Numbered from the stretch's first letter, positions 24,858 through 36,415 are shown. The stretch is 64,000 bases of DNA from Anoplolepis gracilipes (GCF_047496725.1 NC_132971.1:11971501-12035500); one strand, 5' to 3'. Translations and numbers: made by a program. Notes: generated from the letters alone by a model not told the origin.

Positions 24858-25217
24858 AATCTTGGCAACTAATTATCAAGAGTATCAATGTACCAGATAT
24901 TATAAAAGTCAGCAATGATTACATTATTCTCGATTGTGATTACGACCTCGAGAATACATCGAGCCAAGGTCTTGTCGTTAAATGGTTCTTTAATACCAAT
25001 CAATTAGTTTACCAATGGATCTATGGCAGACACCCATTAGCAGATGAACCGGCTGCAAAATATATTGATTTAACATACAAAGCCAGCGATGATCCATATA
25101 CCGAGTATCGAGCCATGAAATTAAATAAACCAGGCATTGATCTTACTGGCGAGTATACATGTGTTATATCTACATTCGAGGATGAGCGAACAGCGAATGC
25201 ATCAATGATAGTATACT
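24858..25217 (+). CDS. Ig gene, exon with V-type Ig domain 1
   Basis: The acceptor is TTTACAG before 24858 and the donor GTAAGT after 25217. The exon starts with the last two bases of a split codon, so the preceding exon must end one base into a codon. An ATG at 24848 lies in the intron side of the acceptor and is not the real start. The exon encodes the whole V-type domain (LDCDYD, VVKWFF, YRAMKLN, GEYTCVIS). G+C is clearly above its flanks. Confidence 0.9.
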
Positions 25218-28200
25218 GTAAGTATCTTTATTTTTAATATTTATAATAGCTGTATCTATACTTAAAATAATATTATATATATATAATTCATAATCTCGTT
25301 TATACAGATGACAAAATTGAGTAAAACAATGTATAAAAAAATAAATTTTGTTCATTTTTTTAGAAAAATGTAAAGATAATATTCGTATGATGTTTATTAA
25401 CAATGTTTATTAACGAAGTTTATTACTATATTTATTATCTTTGTATGAAAATCATGGTCATAGTAAGAATAAACTGCTTATGAGATAGTGTGGGCGTAAG
25501 TTAAAATGTTTTCTCCACAGAAAAAAAGGAAAACATAAATAGTATACATAAATGCCTGGCTTTTTCTAATGGGCGTGACCTATACGTATCAGAGTCTGCT
25601 AATACAAGTCATGAAACATTTTCATGCCAATATATTTTCCCCGCTATTTTGCATTAGAAAGAGATAAACTCTACTCTATCATGTAGGAAAGAAATAATAG
25701 GAGGGAGCGTCACAGGCAAACAGGTCATGCAAACAGCAAGGAACGAGATAGTGAATTTAATTGGTTACACATAGGTTTGCTAGTGACTTTTAATCATGAT
25801 GTAATATTTCTATGAATATTTTAGTTTTTAGTATATTTACTACAATAAGTTTAGTGTCATTTGTTTTTGATGTATGACAATACGTGTGATTCTGAATGAA
25901 CATCCAGGAGCATCGAGTTGCAACTTAGAGAGTTTATACTCACACAAAATTGCATAATTAAATTGATTGTACTGTCAGACATAATACACATTAACTATCC
26001 CCTTCTTACAATTAATGTGAAACCCTTTATACTCTATACACTATTTGCAGTCCGTTCCTTGTTACGGCGAACACCTTCACTACTTTGTAAGCAGTCAACC
26101 CTTACTATCTTATGTCTATCATAAATAGTCTGTAGCCAAGATGCATTAGTAAACGCGTATTCTTATTTAATGATTATGTGATATAATCATTAAAGTCTTA
26201 AAAATTACGATGATTAAGTAATTTGTACAAGTCTTCTTAACGGCACTCACTAGAAGTAAGAAGTACGTCAATACAAACAATGTAAACGTTATCATGCATC
26301 TGAAGGAAACACACAATCATAAAACAACACCATATAAAAGATAGAGAAAAAAAAACAAATGTAAGCTTGGAATACAGACCATACAATGTTTTAATTATGT
26401 AATGTTCGACAGTTACTGAGGATGACTCAAAAAAAGAATCGATATGTCTAATTATATGGTTTTTTATGAAGATTATATTTGTTTTTATTTGCGCCCTGTA
26501 TATTGCGCTGGCCTATTATTTGCCTATTAATGTTTATTTTCTGTTGTTACTACATAATTATTTTTAATCTTAAACTGATTGCGTTATAAAAAAATATTTA
26601 TTATTGTCATCAATTCAATAGGCATTAATATTAATAATAAATGTTTTCCGACGTACTTCCGAATAACATGGCTGAATCTTCACTTTCCATCCATCCTTTT
26701 CTCACTCCTTAACAAGCTGTCCTTCGCTTGTCGGGTAAAACTTCTGAACTCCCAGGCAGAAACAATATTTACGCTATGCATACTAAATAGAAAAGACGCG
26801 AAAATTGCACGAAAATGCATACACAAAAAGAGACGAAACACAGGACCGCTCTTTCCCAAAACGGGCGGACATACGTCTTGAAAACTTCACCTACAGTCGG
26901 GCAATTGTCCTTGTAATAGACGACCAAAAGACGTCATGTCATAGAATGTAATGTAATAATAAATCACATAAAATTGTTTAACTTTCAAATTTATTAATTT
27001 TATTTTTTAATATAAATATAATATACCATTAAATTTTTTTTTAATATATCATATTTAATATATGTATAATGCCATTTATTACTGTTTTTGTAACTGAACG
27101 GCATATATTATATGTATAATATTTATTTATATATACAGGGTGTCCCGGAACACCTTAACAACGCTCGTGAGCAGGTAGGGCACAGTAAACTGAGCAAAAA
27201 TGTCTTATACCATTTTGCGAGTTTTGCAATAATTATTAAAATATTAATTAAAAACGCTTAGCGAACAATATTATACATATCTACAAAATGTCCGGTAATA
27301 ATTGACCCAACTCTCTAGGGCAGATAGGGCAGATCAAACTGAACATAAAAGTCCTGTATCATTTTGCGATTTTTGCAATAATTATTAAAATATTAATTAA
27401 AAACGCTCAGCGTATAAGCGCGCGCCGCATATAGCGCTCAGCATACCCTGAGCGTTTTTAATTAATAGTTCAATAATTATTGCGCTAATTGCAAAATGAT
27501 ACAGGACTTTTATCTTCAGTTTGATCTGCTCTATCTGCCCTAAAGAATTGGGGCGATTATTACATCTTGTAGATATGTATAATATTGTTCGCTAAGCGTT
27601 TTTAATTAATATTTTAATAATTATTGCGAAAATCGCAAAATAGTATAAGACTTTTTTGCTCAGTTTACTGTACCCTACCTGCTCACGAGCGTTGTTAAGG
27701 GGGTGTTCCGGGACATCCTGTATAATAATCATTAATAAAATTTATTTATATAATAATATTAATAATAAAAAGAAAGAAGAGTAGCATTAATAGTAACTTA
27801 CTTTGCTCTAAACACAAAAGAATATATTTTGCTACAGAAACAAAATTTTAATATATTAAAATTATTGTATAAATACAACAAAATAATAATATAAAAATTA
27901 TGTAATAAAAAAATATGCATATTTAAAAAATGTACATATTTTTTTATTAATAAAAATAAAAAAAATTGTAAATACATAAGAAAAATGTAAAAGAAAGAAA
28001 AATGAGAATAAATACAAAATAAATATTAACTATATTATTAAATATAGTAAGAAACAGTATATAAAACAGAACAAGAAAGTGCTCAATGACGACGTCGTTT
28101 TTTCATAATGTAATTTTCAAACAAATAAAAAGAATTGAAATCAACTTAAAGATTCTAAAAAAAGAAACTTTAAGTTTTGTAACGCTTTTTTACTGATCTT

Positions 28201-28518
28201 AATCTGATTATTTACAACAAAGTTACAACCACTTGAAAATTGCCTTTTTTATAAAAAAAAAGAAGGTGACTCTTTAATTTTCCCGTAGTGTATTTGCAAT
28301 AATCCAATTATACAATCAAATTTCTATAGTGTTTTTCAACTTTTTTATGCTATGTAGATAGAGATTATGGCAATTTAAAAATGCAATCATTTAGTATCTC
28401 TAATCTTATATTTTGATAATTTAAAAATAATGCAATTTAAATAATATAATTAAATATATATATATATATTATAGTATATATTATATTTATATATATTATA
28501 TATATATATTTATTTGTA

Positions 28519-28558
<40 letters not shown>

Positions 28559-31500
28559 ATTTTAGAAACAATATAAGAGCATTAGCTATGTAATGTAGCA
28601 TAAATATAATGTAATGTATTTAATTTGTATTACAGCAATAGAGGAAAAATTCGAGCTTGTATACAAAAGAAAAGCTGTAAATAACAAAGACGGAGTTGAA
28701 ATAAAATGTCTAGCTGAAGGACTTTATCCTCAACCAACTTTAGATATTTCAATTGAGTAAGTTCTTTTCATAATTTATTATAAAATTTTGAAATAATACA
28801 TAACATCTTATAAATAATGCATAATACATATAATAATACCTAACATCTAACCTTTTTATATATTACAGTTTATATAAAAAAAAATCTGTTTTAAACAGAA
28901 AAAAGAGAAAATTATTTCTCAGTTTTTCTATACTGACAAGGAGAGGTCATATATTCTGCTTCATTGCTTTTGATAAAAATTTTTTATGAGTAGTTATCGT
29001 TCAATGAAGTTTCCTTGCAAAGCCATTCGATGCACTTCTCTGCAAATTTGAAGAAATGCATCAAATGGCTTTGCCAAAAAACTTCATTGAACGAGAACTA
29101 CTTATAAAAAAATTTTTATCAAAATCGGTGAAGCAGAGTACATGATCTTTCGTTGTGAGTATAATTTAACTTTTAAATTGCGCCACTACATCACTATTTT
29201 GAGGAATTTGCGAAAAAGAACTATTTTGATACGTTTTATCATGTTACAGATATGATATGTGAAAAAGTGCTGGAGAAATTTTGAATAAACGTTAATATTT
29301 ATGAAAAGTGTATGATATTTTGTTCAAAAAGATAGAAGTGACTTTTGCAATATGTACAGGGTGTCTGAGATCACTCGTACACTTTTTTTATATCGGAAAC
29401 AGAGCATTTTGGAGAAAAATGTTTCAGACAAAAGTTGTATGGTTCCGAGGGGGCCATAAGATAAAGGTTACCTTGAATTTTTGAAATGGGACACCTTATA
29501 TATTTTTGCATATTCCTGTAACTTACCTCGAGAGCTTTCCAAAACACTATAATAAAATATTTTTTCATTAAGTATTTTTCAAGTCATAAGTTCAAGTTAT
29601 AAAGCTTCAAAGTTGCAGTATTTTGATAAAAATATCTACAAAATATCTCGTGAAACGCTCGGATATTGCCTTGGCTGGCTGGATTATGTCCGAATCGTGC
29701 CTTGACTGAGCGGACAATTTAAGATAAGACTATCGGAAAGTGAATACTATTTTACGAAACCATACAACTTTTGTCTGAAATATTTTTCTCTAAAATGCTC
29801 TGTTTTCAAAATAAAAGGGGTGTACGCGGGTGGTCTCAGATACACATATATACATATGTGTGTGTGTGTGTATCCATGTGTCATAATTTTTGAGAACGGT
29901 AAGTACATTTTTTTTATTATAAAAAGTGACTTAAGGGAAGTGTATTAACGTAAATTAACGTTATAAAGTTATCATTGAAAAAAAATATTTGCCGATATAA
30001 ATTTGTCCACTATCACGTGGCAATATGATGGAATTATTTCTTATTTTTCAATAATTTTATAATTATTGAAACTATTACAGTGTAACAAAATGTAAAAAAA
30101 ATTGCATTGATTATTAAATTAATATTTATTATGTATTACGCGTACAGTCAATATGAGTACACAAAGCAAAAGCATCGAAGAAATTCAAAGTATTTTCGCA
30201 CGCCCGCAAACCTATTTCCATAACAATGATTTAAATTCGGAGGGAAACATGGTGGAGGTCAAGCAGTTCGGAGGAAGACACGGTGGAGCAAGGAGCAAGG
30301 CTCAACATCCGAGTCCAACGAGGATGCCGACGATCGAGATGATCGATGTACGAGAAAGAGCGACAGGTTGCGAACAGGAGCGAGGATGACGACAATGAAG
30401 ATGTAGAGCGAAAAAGAACAGTTGCAGCAAAAAAAAGCAAAGATAAGAAAACTTGGATGACGTGTCTCGTTTATTAAAGGAAAGAAAAATTTCAAGATTG
30501 CTAAATCCATCTGAAATTCAAGATATGAGAAAACATCAGGGGACATTCCTTTACATCTTCTTGGAGCACAAGGTGCTACAAAATTTGTTACATCTCCGTT
30601 GGAAGCATGATCAGTTTTACTCACCGACTGCATGTTAGATACAATTGTACTCCGTACGAATGAGGAAATTGGACGCTATTTAGCGAAATCATGAGAACGA
30701 GTCGAAGCGTAGAAAGTGTCTTTTAGTACTGTGACGTTTTATAACGACCATAATCATCTCTTGTACTTTTTTATAATTATAATATTCATTTTAAAGAAAA
30801 AAATGAATTTTTATTCTTCATTTTCTTGTCCCAACTGAATTCCCAAATACTATAAAATTTAAAAATCCCTCAACTTTGACCGTTCAAATAATTATACGTT
30901 TTGAAACAAACTCAATAACAATGTACATATGGGGTGTGGTCTTAGCCTAGCATCCATAGTTCAGCTACGAACTGGCGAGTGAGATACCAAACGCATCGCT
31001 CTAAAGGCACGCTGTAGCTATTTGTAATATGAAATTCTCCGTACTGAAATTCTGGCAGTATGATTGCTACATCACAGGCAGCAGTGACAATGAACTAATT
31101 GTGAGAGACCCGGATTTAGACGCCGAACAATTCGTTCTCTTTGGAGTCGTGTTACTTTAATTATTATGTGACTGCTGAGAGGGCTTTGTCCCGTCTTTCG
31201 TGCCCTCCACATAAATAAAAACAAAACTTGAAAGTGTAGAAACTACCAAGACTGACTGTACTTTGGAAGTTCCAATGTAAAATCTTGGGTTCCGTAGAAT
31301 CTCTGAAACTTAATAACAAACCTAAATTATTATATATATATATATATATAAATATGTAATATGAAAATTACAATATATAAATTATTTATTTTGAATTCAT
31401 GGTTGTCTTTGTAAGCTTGCAAAAAAAGTATCACTATAAAAAACCAATGTCATGAAGCGGATAGAGCGCGTATAGCGGTACATAAAAATATTAAGAGCAC

Positions 31501-34500
31501 CTTATGTCCCTTTCCAAATCACGAAACTTTTATACGAAACATTTTGCAATAAAATTAGTTATTCATAAAATAAACGGGGTAAAAAATTTTTAAATGAACA
31601 CCCGGATATGTGACTTTATTATAGTAATATGAAAGATTGCTTATTTTTGCTAATGAAAAGAAAATCAGCGTGTAAAAACATTAAATGTATGTGTTTAGCA
31701 CAAATGCTCACCCGAAGCATTATTTGTCAAGTTCTTCATTTGTATGAAGTTAGCCCCATACTTTTTGAATTTCATATTTTTATTATTAATTGTGTGCACT
31801 GTTGACTACACATTAATTCTTCAATCTGTAATTTACTTTATCTCAATAATTATTCATTGAAAAAAAGTACTCTTTTTAACTATATATGGTTAAAAAAATA
31901 TACTGTTAAAATACACGTGTATATACATATACATACATATATGCGTATGTATTATAAATATATGTATAATTAGTTTCAGAAAAAGATTATTGTTTATAAT
32001 TGTAAATATATTTGTTGTGTAATCAAGAAACATTTATTTTTAATAATTTAAGAAATATATGTCAAAAGATATGTTTTCTTAAAATTTAATTGATTTAAGT
32101 ATTGTCTTAACTAATTGTTTATTATTGTCTTCGCGTCATTCCAGAGATATTCCAGAGAAGCAAATTGGGAGTCCCATCATAAGGCTGCGTGAGGATGGAC
32201 TGTATAATATTTTCTCAGACGTTGCCTTATTGGATGAAGATTTACTGGAAGCAACAATTGTCAAATGTTTACTCAGCATACCGAAGGCAGCGTACAATGT
32301 GTCTCGCAAAACTGTGTATTATACTGGTTAGTAATAAATGTGTATATGTTCATAAATAAGCGCGTATACAAAATGTTTCGTAAAGGTTGGGCTATATGTA
32401 GTCATGTTTTTCTCATCATGACAAACAAATATTCCTGTAAAACATGTTCCTAAAATGCTTCATTAAAAAGATAATGTCAAGTTAATATAAAAAAAATAAA
32501 TTTCAATATTAACATATTATTATATCTGATATATTTTTTTTTAATTTTAAAATAAAATAGTAAAAAATATTTTCTAACAAAGCGTTTTACGAACGTGTTT
32601 TATAGGAACATCGTTTGTTTTGATGAGAAAAACATATACATATATAGCCAGCCCAACTTTTACGAAACCTCTTGTATAGATATAAACGCATTTAACATTT
32701 ATATAATTAAATACGTATATTGTGTTTCAAAATTAAATATCAAAACTTCGGGAACATTTGAGAGATCAATAAACTATAATATAAGAAAAGAGTTTTCGAA
32801 ATTTTCTCATTTTTGCTTAGTTTTGGAGAAAATCATGTTGATATATTGTAACAGGTGTAATTATTTTACTTGTAAGTTTCTGATGACTAACTCATAGCAA
32901 AAAGGCAGGAATATAAACATAAACAAATTAAAATAAGCAGGGTATAATAATCCTGCATTATCACGTATTTATTTATAATTCTATAATCATATTGTCTTTC
33001 TATCTTTCGAGAAATTAACGGTTGCACTACTTTCGAGAAATCCCAGTCTTCTCCTGCCCTCACATTAAAATCTCTTTCAACTACTTAATATTTTAATAAT
33101 CTTTTCTTTCCTCTTCATTCATTCTCTTATCCTTTTCAACTTTCTATCTAAATTTTCTCTTACATATATTCCTGTTATTCACCGCTTTCCTCTCTCGTGA
33201 TCTTACCACCATTTCCACTATTCTCTCCAACCCGTTTATCTCTTTCTATATCTTAATTCTAATCCTAATTCCTACTAAGATTCCTTCCATTGCCCTTTCT
33301 TTCCTATTTTTTTTTGCCGCACTTCTTATCTGTATCTTCTCGATAAAAAATCTTTTATCCTTTCTTAACTTTTTCCATCTAACCATATTTCGTTTATTAC
33401 TATTATGTCTTTCATCCACAAAAAATCTTTCCTCTCCTTTTAATTTGTAGCCTCATTACATTTAAAATGCAATCTTATAACAATCTTTTTCTGTTATCTT
33501 TCTTGGCTCTTGTATCCCATTCTCTTCTGTACGTTTTCCCTCTTTTCTAATTCTGAATCCACAATATCTCTTCCCTTCTCTACGCTTTCCTCTATCCTCC
33601 ACTCTCTGCCCTTCCATCTTTTTCCCTCTTTACCTATATCTCTTGTTTCTCTATTTCCTTTCTTTTTTTTCTCTTTTATTTCTCAATATCTCTTTTCTTT
33701 TATCTTATCTCTTATCTAATTATTATTCTACATTTACTACAATTTTATTATCTTTGATTCATATTTTATTTCCATTTTCCTTCTTTACTTTTCTTATTTT
33801 CCTTATTTTCAATTTCAATCTTCTTTTCTCTTTGCTAAGTTCTCTGTTATTTTTATCATTCTCTCTTTCAACTTTTTCTTTTCCTTTTATCATTTTTTAA
33901 CCTTCCTTATTTTCCTACTCAATTATCATTATTTTCTCCATTCCTTCTTCCTTTTCTTTATTTGCTTAACTTTTTCTATTTTTACCCCTTAACTCTAATT
34001 TCCCTCATATTCCTTAAGTCCCAAATCTTATTATCTCTTTTTTCACCTGTAATCTTTTTGTCTCTACATTCCTTTCCTTCCGTCCTTTCTTCCAACTCGT
34101 TTTCCATCTTTTTTCCCATTTACTTTATTCTTTCTTTCTCTTTTATCCTTATTTCCTCTTTCATCTATTTTCATCATATTAACGTGGTCAATCACAACGT
34201 GACAATCTCAATGTGGTCAATTGAAATAATCAATATTAACGTGGTCAAACAGGCACTTCTTCTTTATTCTATTTCTAATTCTTTTCTCATCTTCCTAAAC
34301 TATCTTCCAGTCTGTCAAATATATGTGTTTTTCATCATCATTTCTTTCAGCATTTTTTCCAACTTTTTCACTCTTCCCAACTAGCAATTTCTGTGTTTTC
34401 TTGCTCCTCTGAAACTTTATCTTTTCTCTTCTCATTTTATTCAATATTTCCTTCTCTTTTTTTTCCTTTTCCTTGTGCTCTATCAATTCTAAAGTGCCAC

Positions 34501-36395
34501 TCTTTCTCGACTTTCTTTTTATCACTAGCTTATTTATTTCTCTATTAATCTCCCCGTATAACATTTTATAACTATTCCTTTTTTAAACTTGCCATCTAAA
34601 TTACTTTCTGTCACTTTTTTCTCCAGATGTCACGACTCCCTACACACGCTTCGAGTCCTTATAATAAGAGTCTGGACACCGTATGTCTGAGATTTGATTG
34701 GCTTCGCCATGTCTGGGTTGAGCTTCCGTTAGGTAACGTCAGTTTTCAGTAACAGTGTGACAATGCAAGCAAAGATCATACAAGCAAATGATACAAGCAA
34801 AGGTTTCAACCCAAACATGGCGCTTCGTGCATGCGCACTCAGTGGCTACAGCCACGGTGTCCAGACTCATATTATAAGAACTCTACACACGTTCATCCAC
34901 TCACCCTTTCCTTCTTTTTCTCTCTAACATCTTCAACCGTCACTTTTCTTGTCACTCAACTCATTTTTTGCACACCATCTCTGCCTCCACGCATTTACTC
35001 CACTTCTTTCTCACTCTTTCAATCCTTTTCTAACACATCTATAACTCATTCTCTCTTCTTCTCTTTTTCTCAAACTCGCGCAAACACTTATCTCCTCACT
35101 ATTCTCCACGCTTATCGGAAGTCCAATTTGTGTTTTATATGAGAGGCTAATTTCTTAGTTGTTAAATTTTATAATTTGTAATTTGTAATTTGCTGAGACA
35201 TTTATGACTTTATTAATAAATTTGCATTAAATTAATGGATATAATGTATTTGTTATGCAGGAACGTTTACTACTACATCAACTACTACAACGAAGTTACA
35301 TCGTAAAATGGAGATCCAGGCCTTAGACAAATCAGAATCTGATACTAATGATAGTAAGAGAAAAGTTTTTAAATAGTATACATTTTTAAATATATTATAA
35401 CATTACCTTTTTAAATAGTATACATTTTTAAATATATTACAATAATATATAACATTATAAATATATAACATTATAAATATATAACATTATAAATATATAA
35501 CATTATATAATTTTCAAGGATGCAATAAATTTCAATACATTCTTAAAAAGTATGATATAAGTATTTTTGGACTTGGTTAATATTTATGAGAAATAATATT
35601 TTATATATTGTATTTGCGTAATCAAATCTAAAAATAATCAAATCTAGAACAGTTATATTCAAATTTTACAATACCTATCTACAAGATTCAAAATTACTTT
35701 TACAAGTTTTACTATTTTAACAAAATCATATATTTTTTAATTAATTATAATTTAAAAAAAAAGCTATATTATTAATTATATCAAAAATATATTAAAATTA
35801 AAATTAATATATTTATAATGATATTTTGATAATAATATAATCAATACATTATTATTAAAAATCCAAAATATCCAAAAATTAGCCTACTTGAATCAAAGTG
35901 GTGTTCTGATTTAAATCTTAGATTTTTGTTTTCAAAATACTTAAAATTTGAAATAAACGAATAACAATTCATGAACCATCAAAGAAAATCACTACAAATT
36001 TGAAATTATTTAAACGACATCTGATTTTTAATATAAGTTACTTTTAAAATATGCGTTATAATAAGGAGGTTATTTTCTTTAATTACTATAATCGGAAAAT
36101 AAGGCTTGAATAAGCTATTATATAATATTTATATAATATTTTTTTCTTTTTATTTTAAACTTTATGCTTACTTTCAAATATAACATAATTAAAAATTACT
36201 ATAATATTGTATAATTAAAAACCTATACATATACATATATATAGGTAAAGCGTATTTCTGTATTGAAGCACTTATTATAAATTGAATTCTAATAAATGAT
36301 TTTATCTAATTTCAGATAACTCTGCTGGCTACGTGTCAATTAATCTTCCATTATTATTTACACAATTAGCAATTTTAAATGCATTTCATCAGTAA
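24858..36395 (+). CDS. Two-Ig-domain cell-surface protein, probably GPI-anchored (5 exons, N-terminus missing)
   Basis: Coding exons 24858-25217, 28636-28756, 32145-32326, 35261-35353 and 36316-36395 all have AG/GT borders, and their phases (1,1,2,1,1) join without a stop into about 277 residues. Residues 1-120 form a V-type Ig domain: Cys27 and Cys101 are the disulfide pair, Trp43 the core tryptophan, and the end reads GEYTCVIS. Residues 120-217 form a second Ig domain with Cys144 (IKCLAEG) and Cys201 (VKCLLSIP). A Thr/Ser-rich stalk follows, then a hydrophobic C-terminal stretch (VSINLPLLFTQLAIL) ending only a few residues later, as in GPI-anchor signals. N-glycosylation sequons are seen at NAS and NVS. 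The domain layout recalls insect two-Ig surface proteins such as the Beat family, but I cannot name the subfamily. The signal-peptide exon must lie upstream of 24858. Introns of 0.9-3.4 kb are loaded with transposon relics. The role is probably cell recognition or adhesion (inference). Confidence 0.85.
27135..27721. mobile_element. Large fold-back element with duplicated arms
   Basis: Terminal inverted repeats ACAGGGTGTCCCGGAACACC / GGTGTTCCGGGACATCCTGT flank two ~280-bp arms that pair along their whole length. Each arm consists of two ~130-bp direct repeats, both ending in AATATTAATTAAAAACGCT. The centre is GC-rich (GCGCGCGCCGCATATAGCGC). TA target likely. No ORF. Confidence 0.88.
28451..28555. 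repeat. (AT)n microsatellite cluster
   Basis: Several AT runs 80 bp upstream of the Ig domain-2 exon acceptor. Confidence 0.85.
28636..28756 (+). CDS. Ig gene, exon with first half of Ig domain 2
   Basis: Acceptor TATTACAG, donor GTAAGT. The exon encodes SIEEKFELVYKRK, then VEIKCLAEGLYPQPTL, where CLAEGLYPQP is the typical first-cysteine strand of a C-type Ig domain. It enters with one base of a split Ser codon and leaves with two bases of a Glu codon. Confidence 0.88.
28928..29163. mobile_element. Fold-back element, ~110-bp arms
   Basis: Left arm includes GCTTTTGATAAAAATTTTTT and CGTTCAATGAAGTTTCCTTG; the right arm carries the reverse complements (CAAAAAACTTCATTGAACGA, AAAAAATTTTTATCAAAATC). 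Short central loop, no ORF. Confidence 0.85.
29356..29845. mobile_element. ACAGGGTG fold-back element, ~95-bp arms
   Basis: Left end ACAGGGTGTCTGAGATCACT...; CATTTTGGAGAAAAATGTTT and CAGACAAAAGTTGTATGGTT pair with the right arm (AACCATACAACTTTTGTCTG-like, CTCTAAAATGCTCTGTTTTC). The right terminus has diverged (GGTCTCAGATACAC). Confidence 0.8.
30153..30720 (+). pseudogene. piggyBac-type transposase relic (N-terminal part)
   Basis: The first ORF (30153-30389) starts MSTQSKSIEEIQSIFARPQ. A downstream frame reads LLGAQGATKFVTSPLEA then, after an in-frame TGA, LLTDCMLDTIVLRTNEEIGR. The pattern P-EA-x-L-TD-x-LD-x-IV-x-TN is the start of the piggyBac transposase domain (DDE_Tnp_1_7). Frameshifts, stop codons and loss of the catalytic part show it is dead. 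It lies within intron 2 of the Ig gene. Confidence 0.6.
32145..32326 (+). CDS. Ig gene, exon with second half of Ig domain 2
   Basis: Acceptor CATTCCAG, donor GTTAGT. Joined to the previous exon it reads EDIPEKQIGSP, then IVKCLLSIPKAAYNVSRKTV. It supplies the second disulfide cysteine and an NVS glycosylation sequon close to the end of the domain. A fold-back element sits only 38 bp inside the next intron. Confidence 0.88.
32364..32680. mobile_element. Fold-back element, ~90-bp arms
   Basis: Left arm GTATACAAAATGTTTCGTAA with AGGTTGGGCTATAT; right arm is the reverse complement (CCAGCCCAACTTTTACGAAA, CTTGTATAG). GTTTTTCTCATCATGACAAA pairs with TTTGTTTTGATGAGAAAAAC. Confidence 0.82.
33000..34620 (-). 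pseudogene. Probable non-LTR retrotransposon relic (K/E-rich ORF, endonuclease motif)
   Basis: The + strand is a 1.6-kb polypyrimidine tract, so the minus strand is purine-rich and reads as Lys/Glu/Arg-rich protein. Its longest intact part is 34564-34295 (NKLVIKRKSRKSG, HKEKEKKEKEILNKMRREK). Near 33070-33030 it reads ERDFNVRAGEDWDFS, resembling the GDFNAR motif of non-LTR (APE-type) endonucleases. A K/E-rich linker before such an endonuclease is common in insect non-LTR elements. No reverse transcriptase follows. The alternative is a plain low-complexity tract; only one short motif supports the call. Confidence 0.45.
34649..34882. mobile_element. Inverted-repeat element with 9-bp target duplication
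   Basis: Ends GAGTCCTTATAATAAGAGTC and GACTCATATTATAAGAACT pair, followed inside by GGACACC / GGTGTCC and CCATGTCTGGGTTGAG / CAACCCAAACATGG. CTACACACG occurs directly on both sides (34640-34648, 34883-34891). An 8-9 bp duplication would fit a hAT-type MITE. Confidence 0.75.
35261..35353 (+). CDS. Ig gene, Thr/Ser-rich stalk exon
   Basis: Acceptor TTATGCAG, donor GTAAGA. It encodes GTFTTTSTTTTKLHRKMEIQ and then a charged segment. A run of threonines just outside the Ig domain is typical of an O-glycosylated membrane-proximal stalk. Confidence 0.82.
35354..36315 (+). other. Ig gene intron 4
   Basis: GT..AG intron, very A+T rich. ATATAACATTATAA repeats in tandem at 35444-35510. No transposon relic recognised. 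Confidence 0.7.
36316..36395 (+). CDS. Ig gene, last coding exon (GPI-signal-like tail, stop)
   Basis: Acceptor ATTTCAG. It encodes NNSAGYVSINLPLLFTQLAI and a few further residues before TAA at 36393-36395. A small-residue patch (NNSAG, a plausible omega site) is followed by about 18 hydrophobic residues and no cytoplasmic tail: a GPI signal rather than a transmembrane anchor. A consensus donor (AG then GTAAGTT) lies 8 bases after the stop, at 36403/36404, so the 3' UTR may itself be spliced. Confidence 0.8.
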
Positions 36396-36415
36396 CTCAA
36401 TAGGTAAGTTTAATA

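Larger units (their letters stand above)
25218..28635 (+). other. Ig gene intron 1
   Basis: GT..AG intron of 3.4 kb. It holds G+C-normal segments at 25880-26140 and 26640-26940 with no recognised content, the CTGAGGATG...GAATCGATATG hairpin motif (26417-26447), the large fold-back at 27135-27721, and AT microsatellites at 28451-28555. Confidence 0.7.
28757..32144 (+). other. Ig gene intron 2
   Basis: GT..AG intron of 3.4 kb with fold-backs at 28928-29163 and 29356-29845, a piggyBac relic at 30153-30720, and a G+C-normal stretch at 30920-31330 that I cannot assign. A sequence with GAACACCCGGATATGTGAC at 31594-31612 is also unassigned. Confidence 0.7.
32327..35260 (+). other. Ig gene intron 3
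   Basis: GT..AG intron of 2.9 kb filled by the fold-back at 32364-32680, a polypyrimidine non-LTR relic (33000-34620), and an inverted-repeat element at 34649-34882. Short + strand ORFs here are low-complexity Ser/Phe/Leu readings. Confidence 0.7.

Noticed and set aside
33510..34384. Several + strand ORFs rich in Phe, Leu and Ser (33510-33719, 33643-33900, 33962-34384)
   Set aside because: They are readings of the polypyrimidine tract; the minus strand gives the more meaningful reading.
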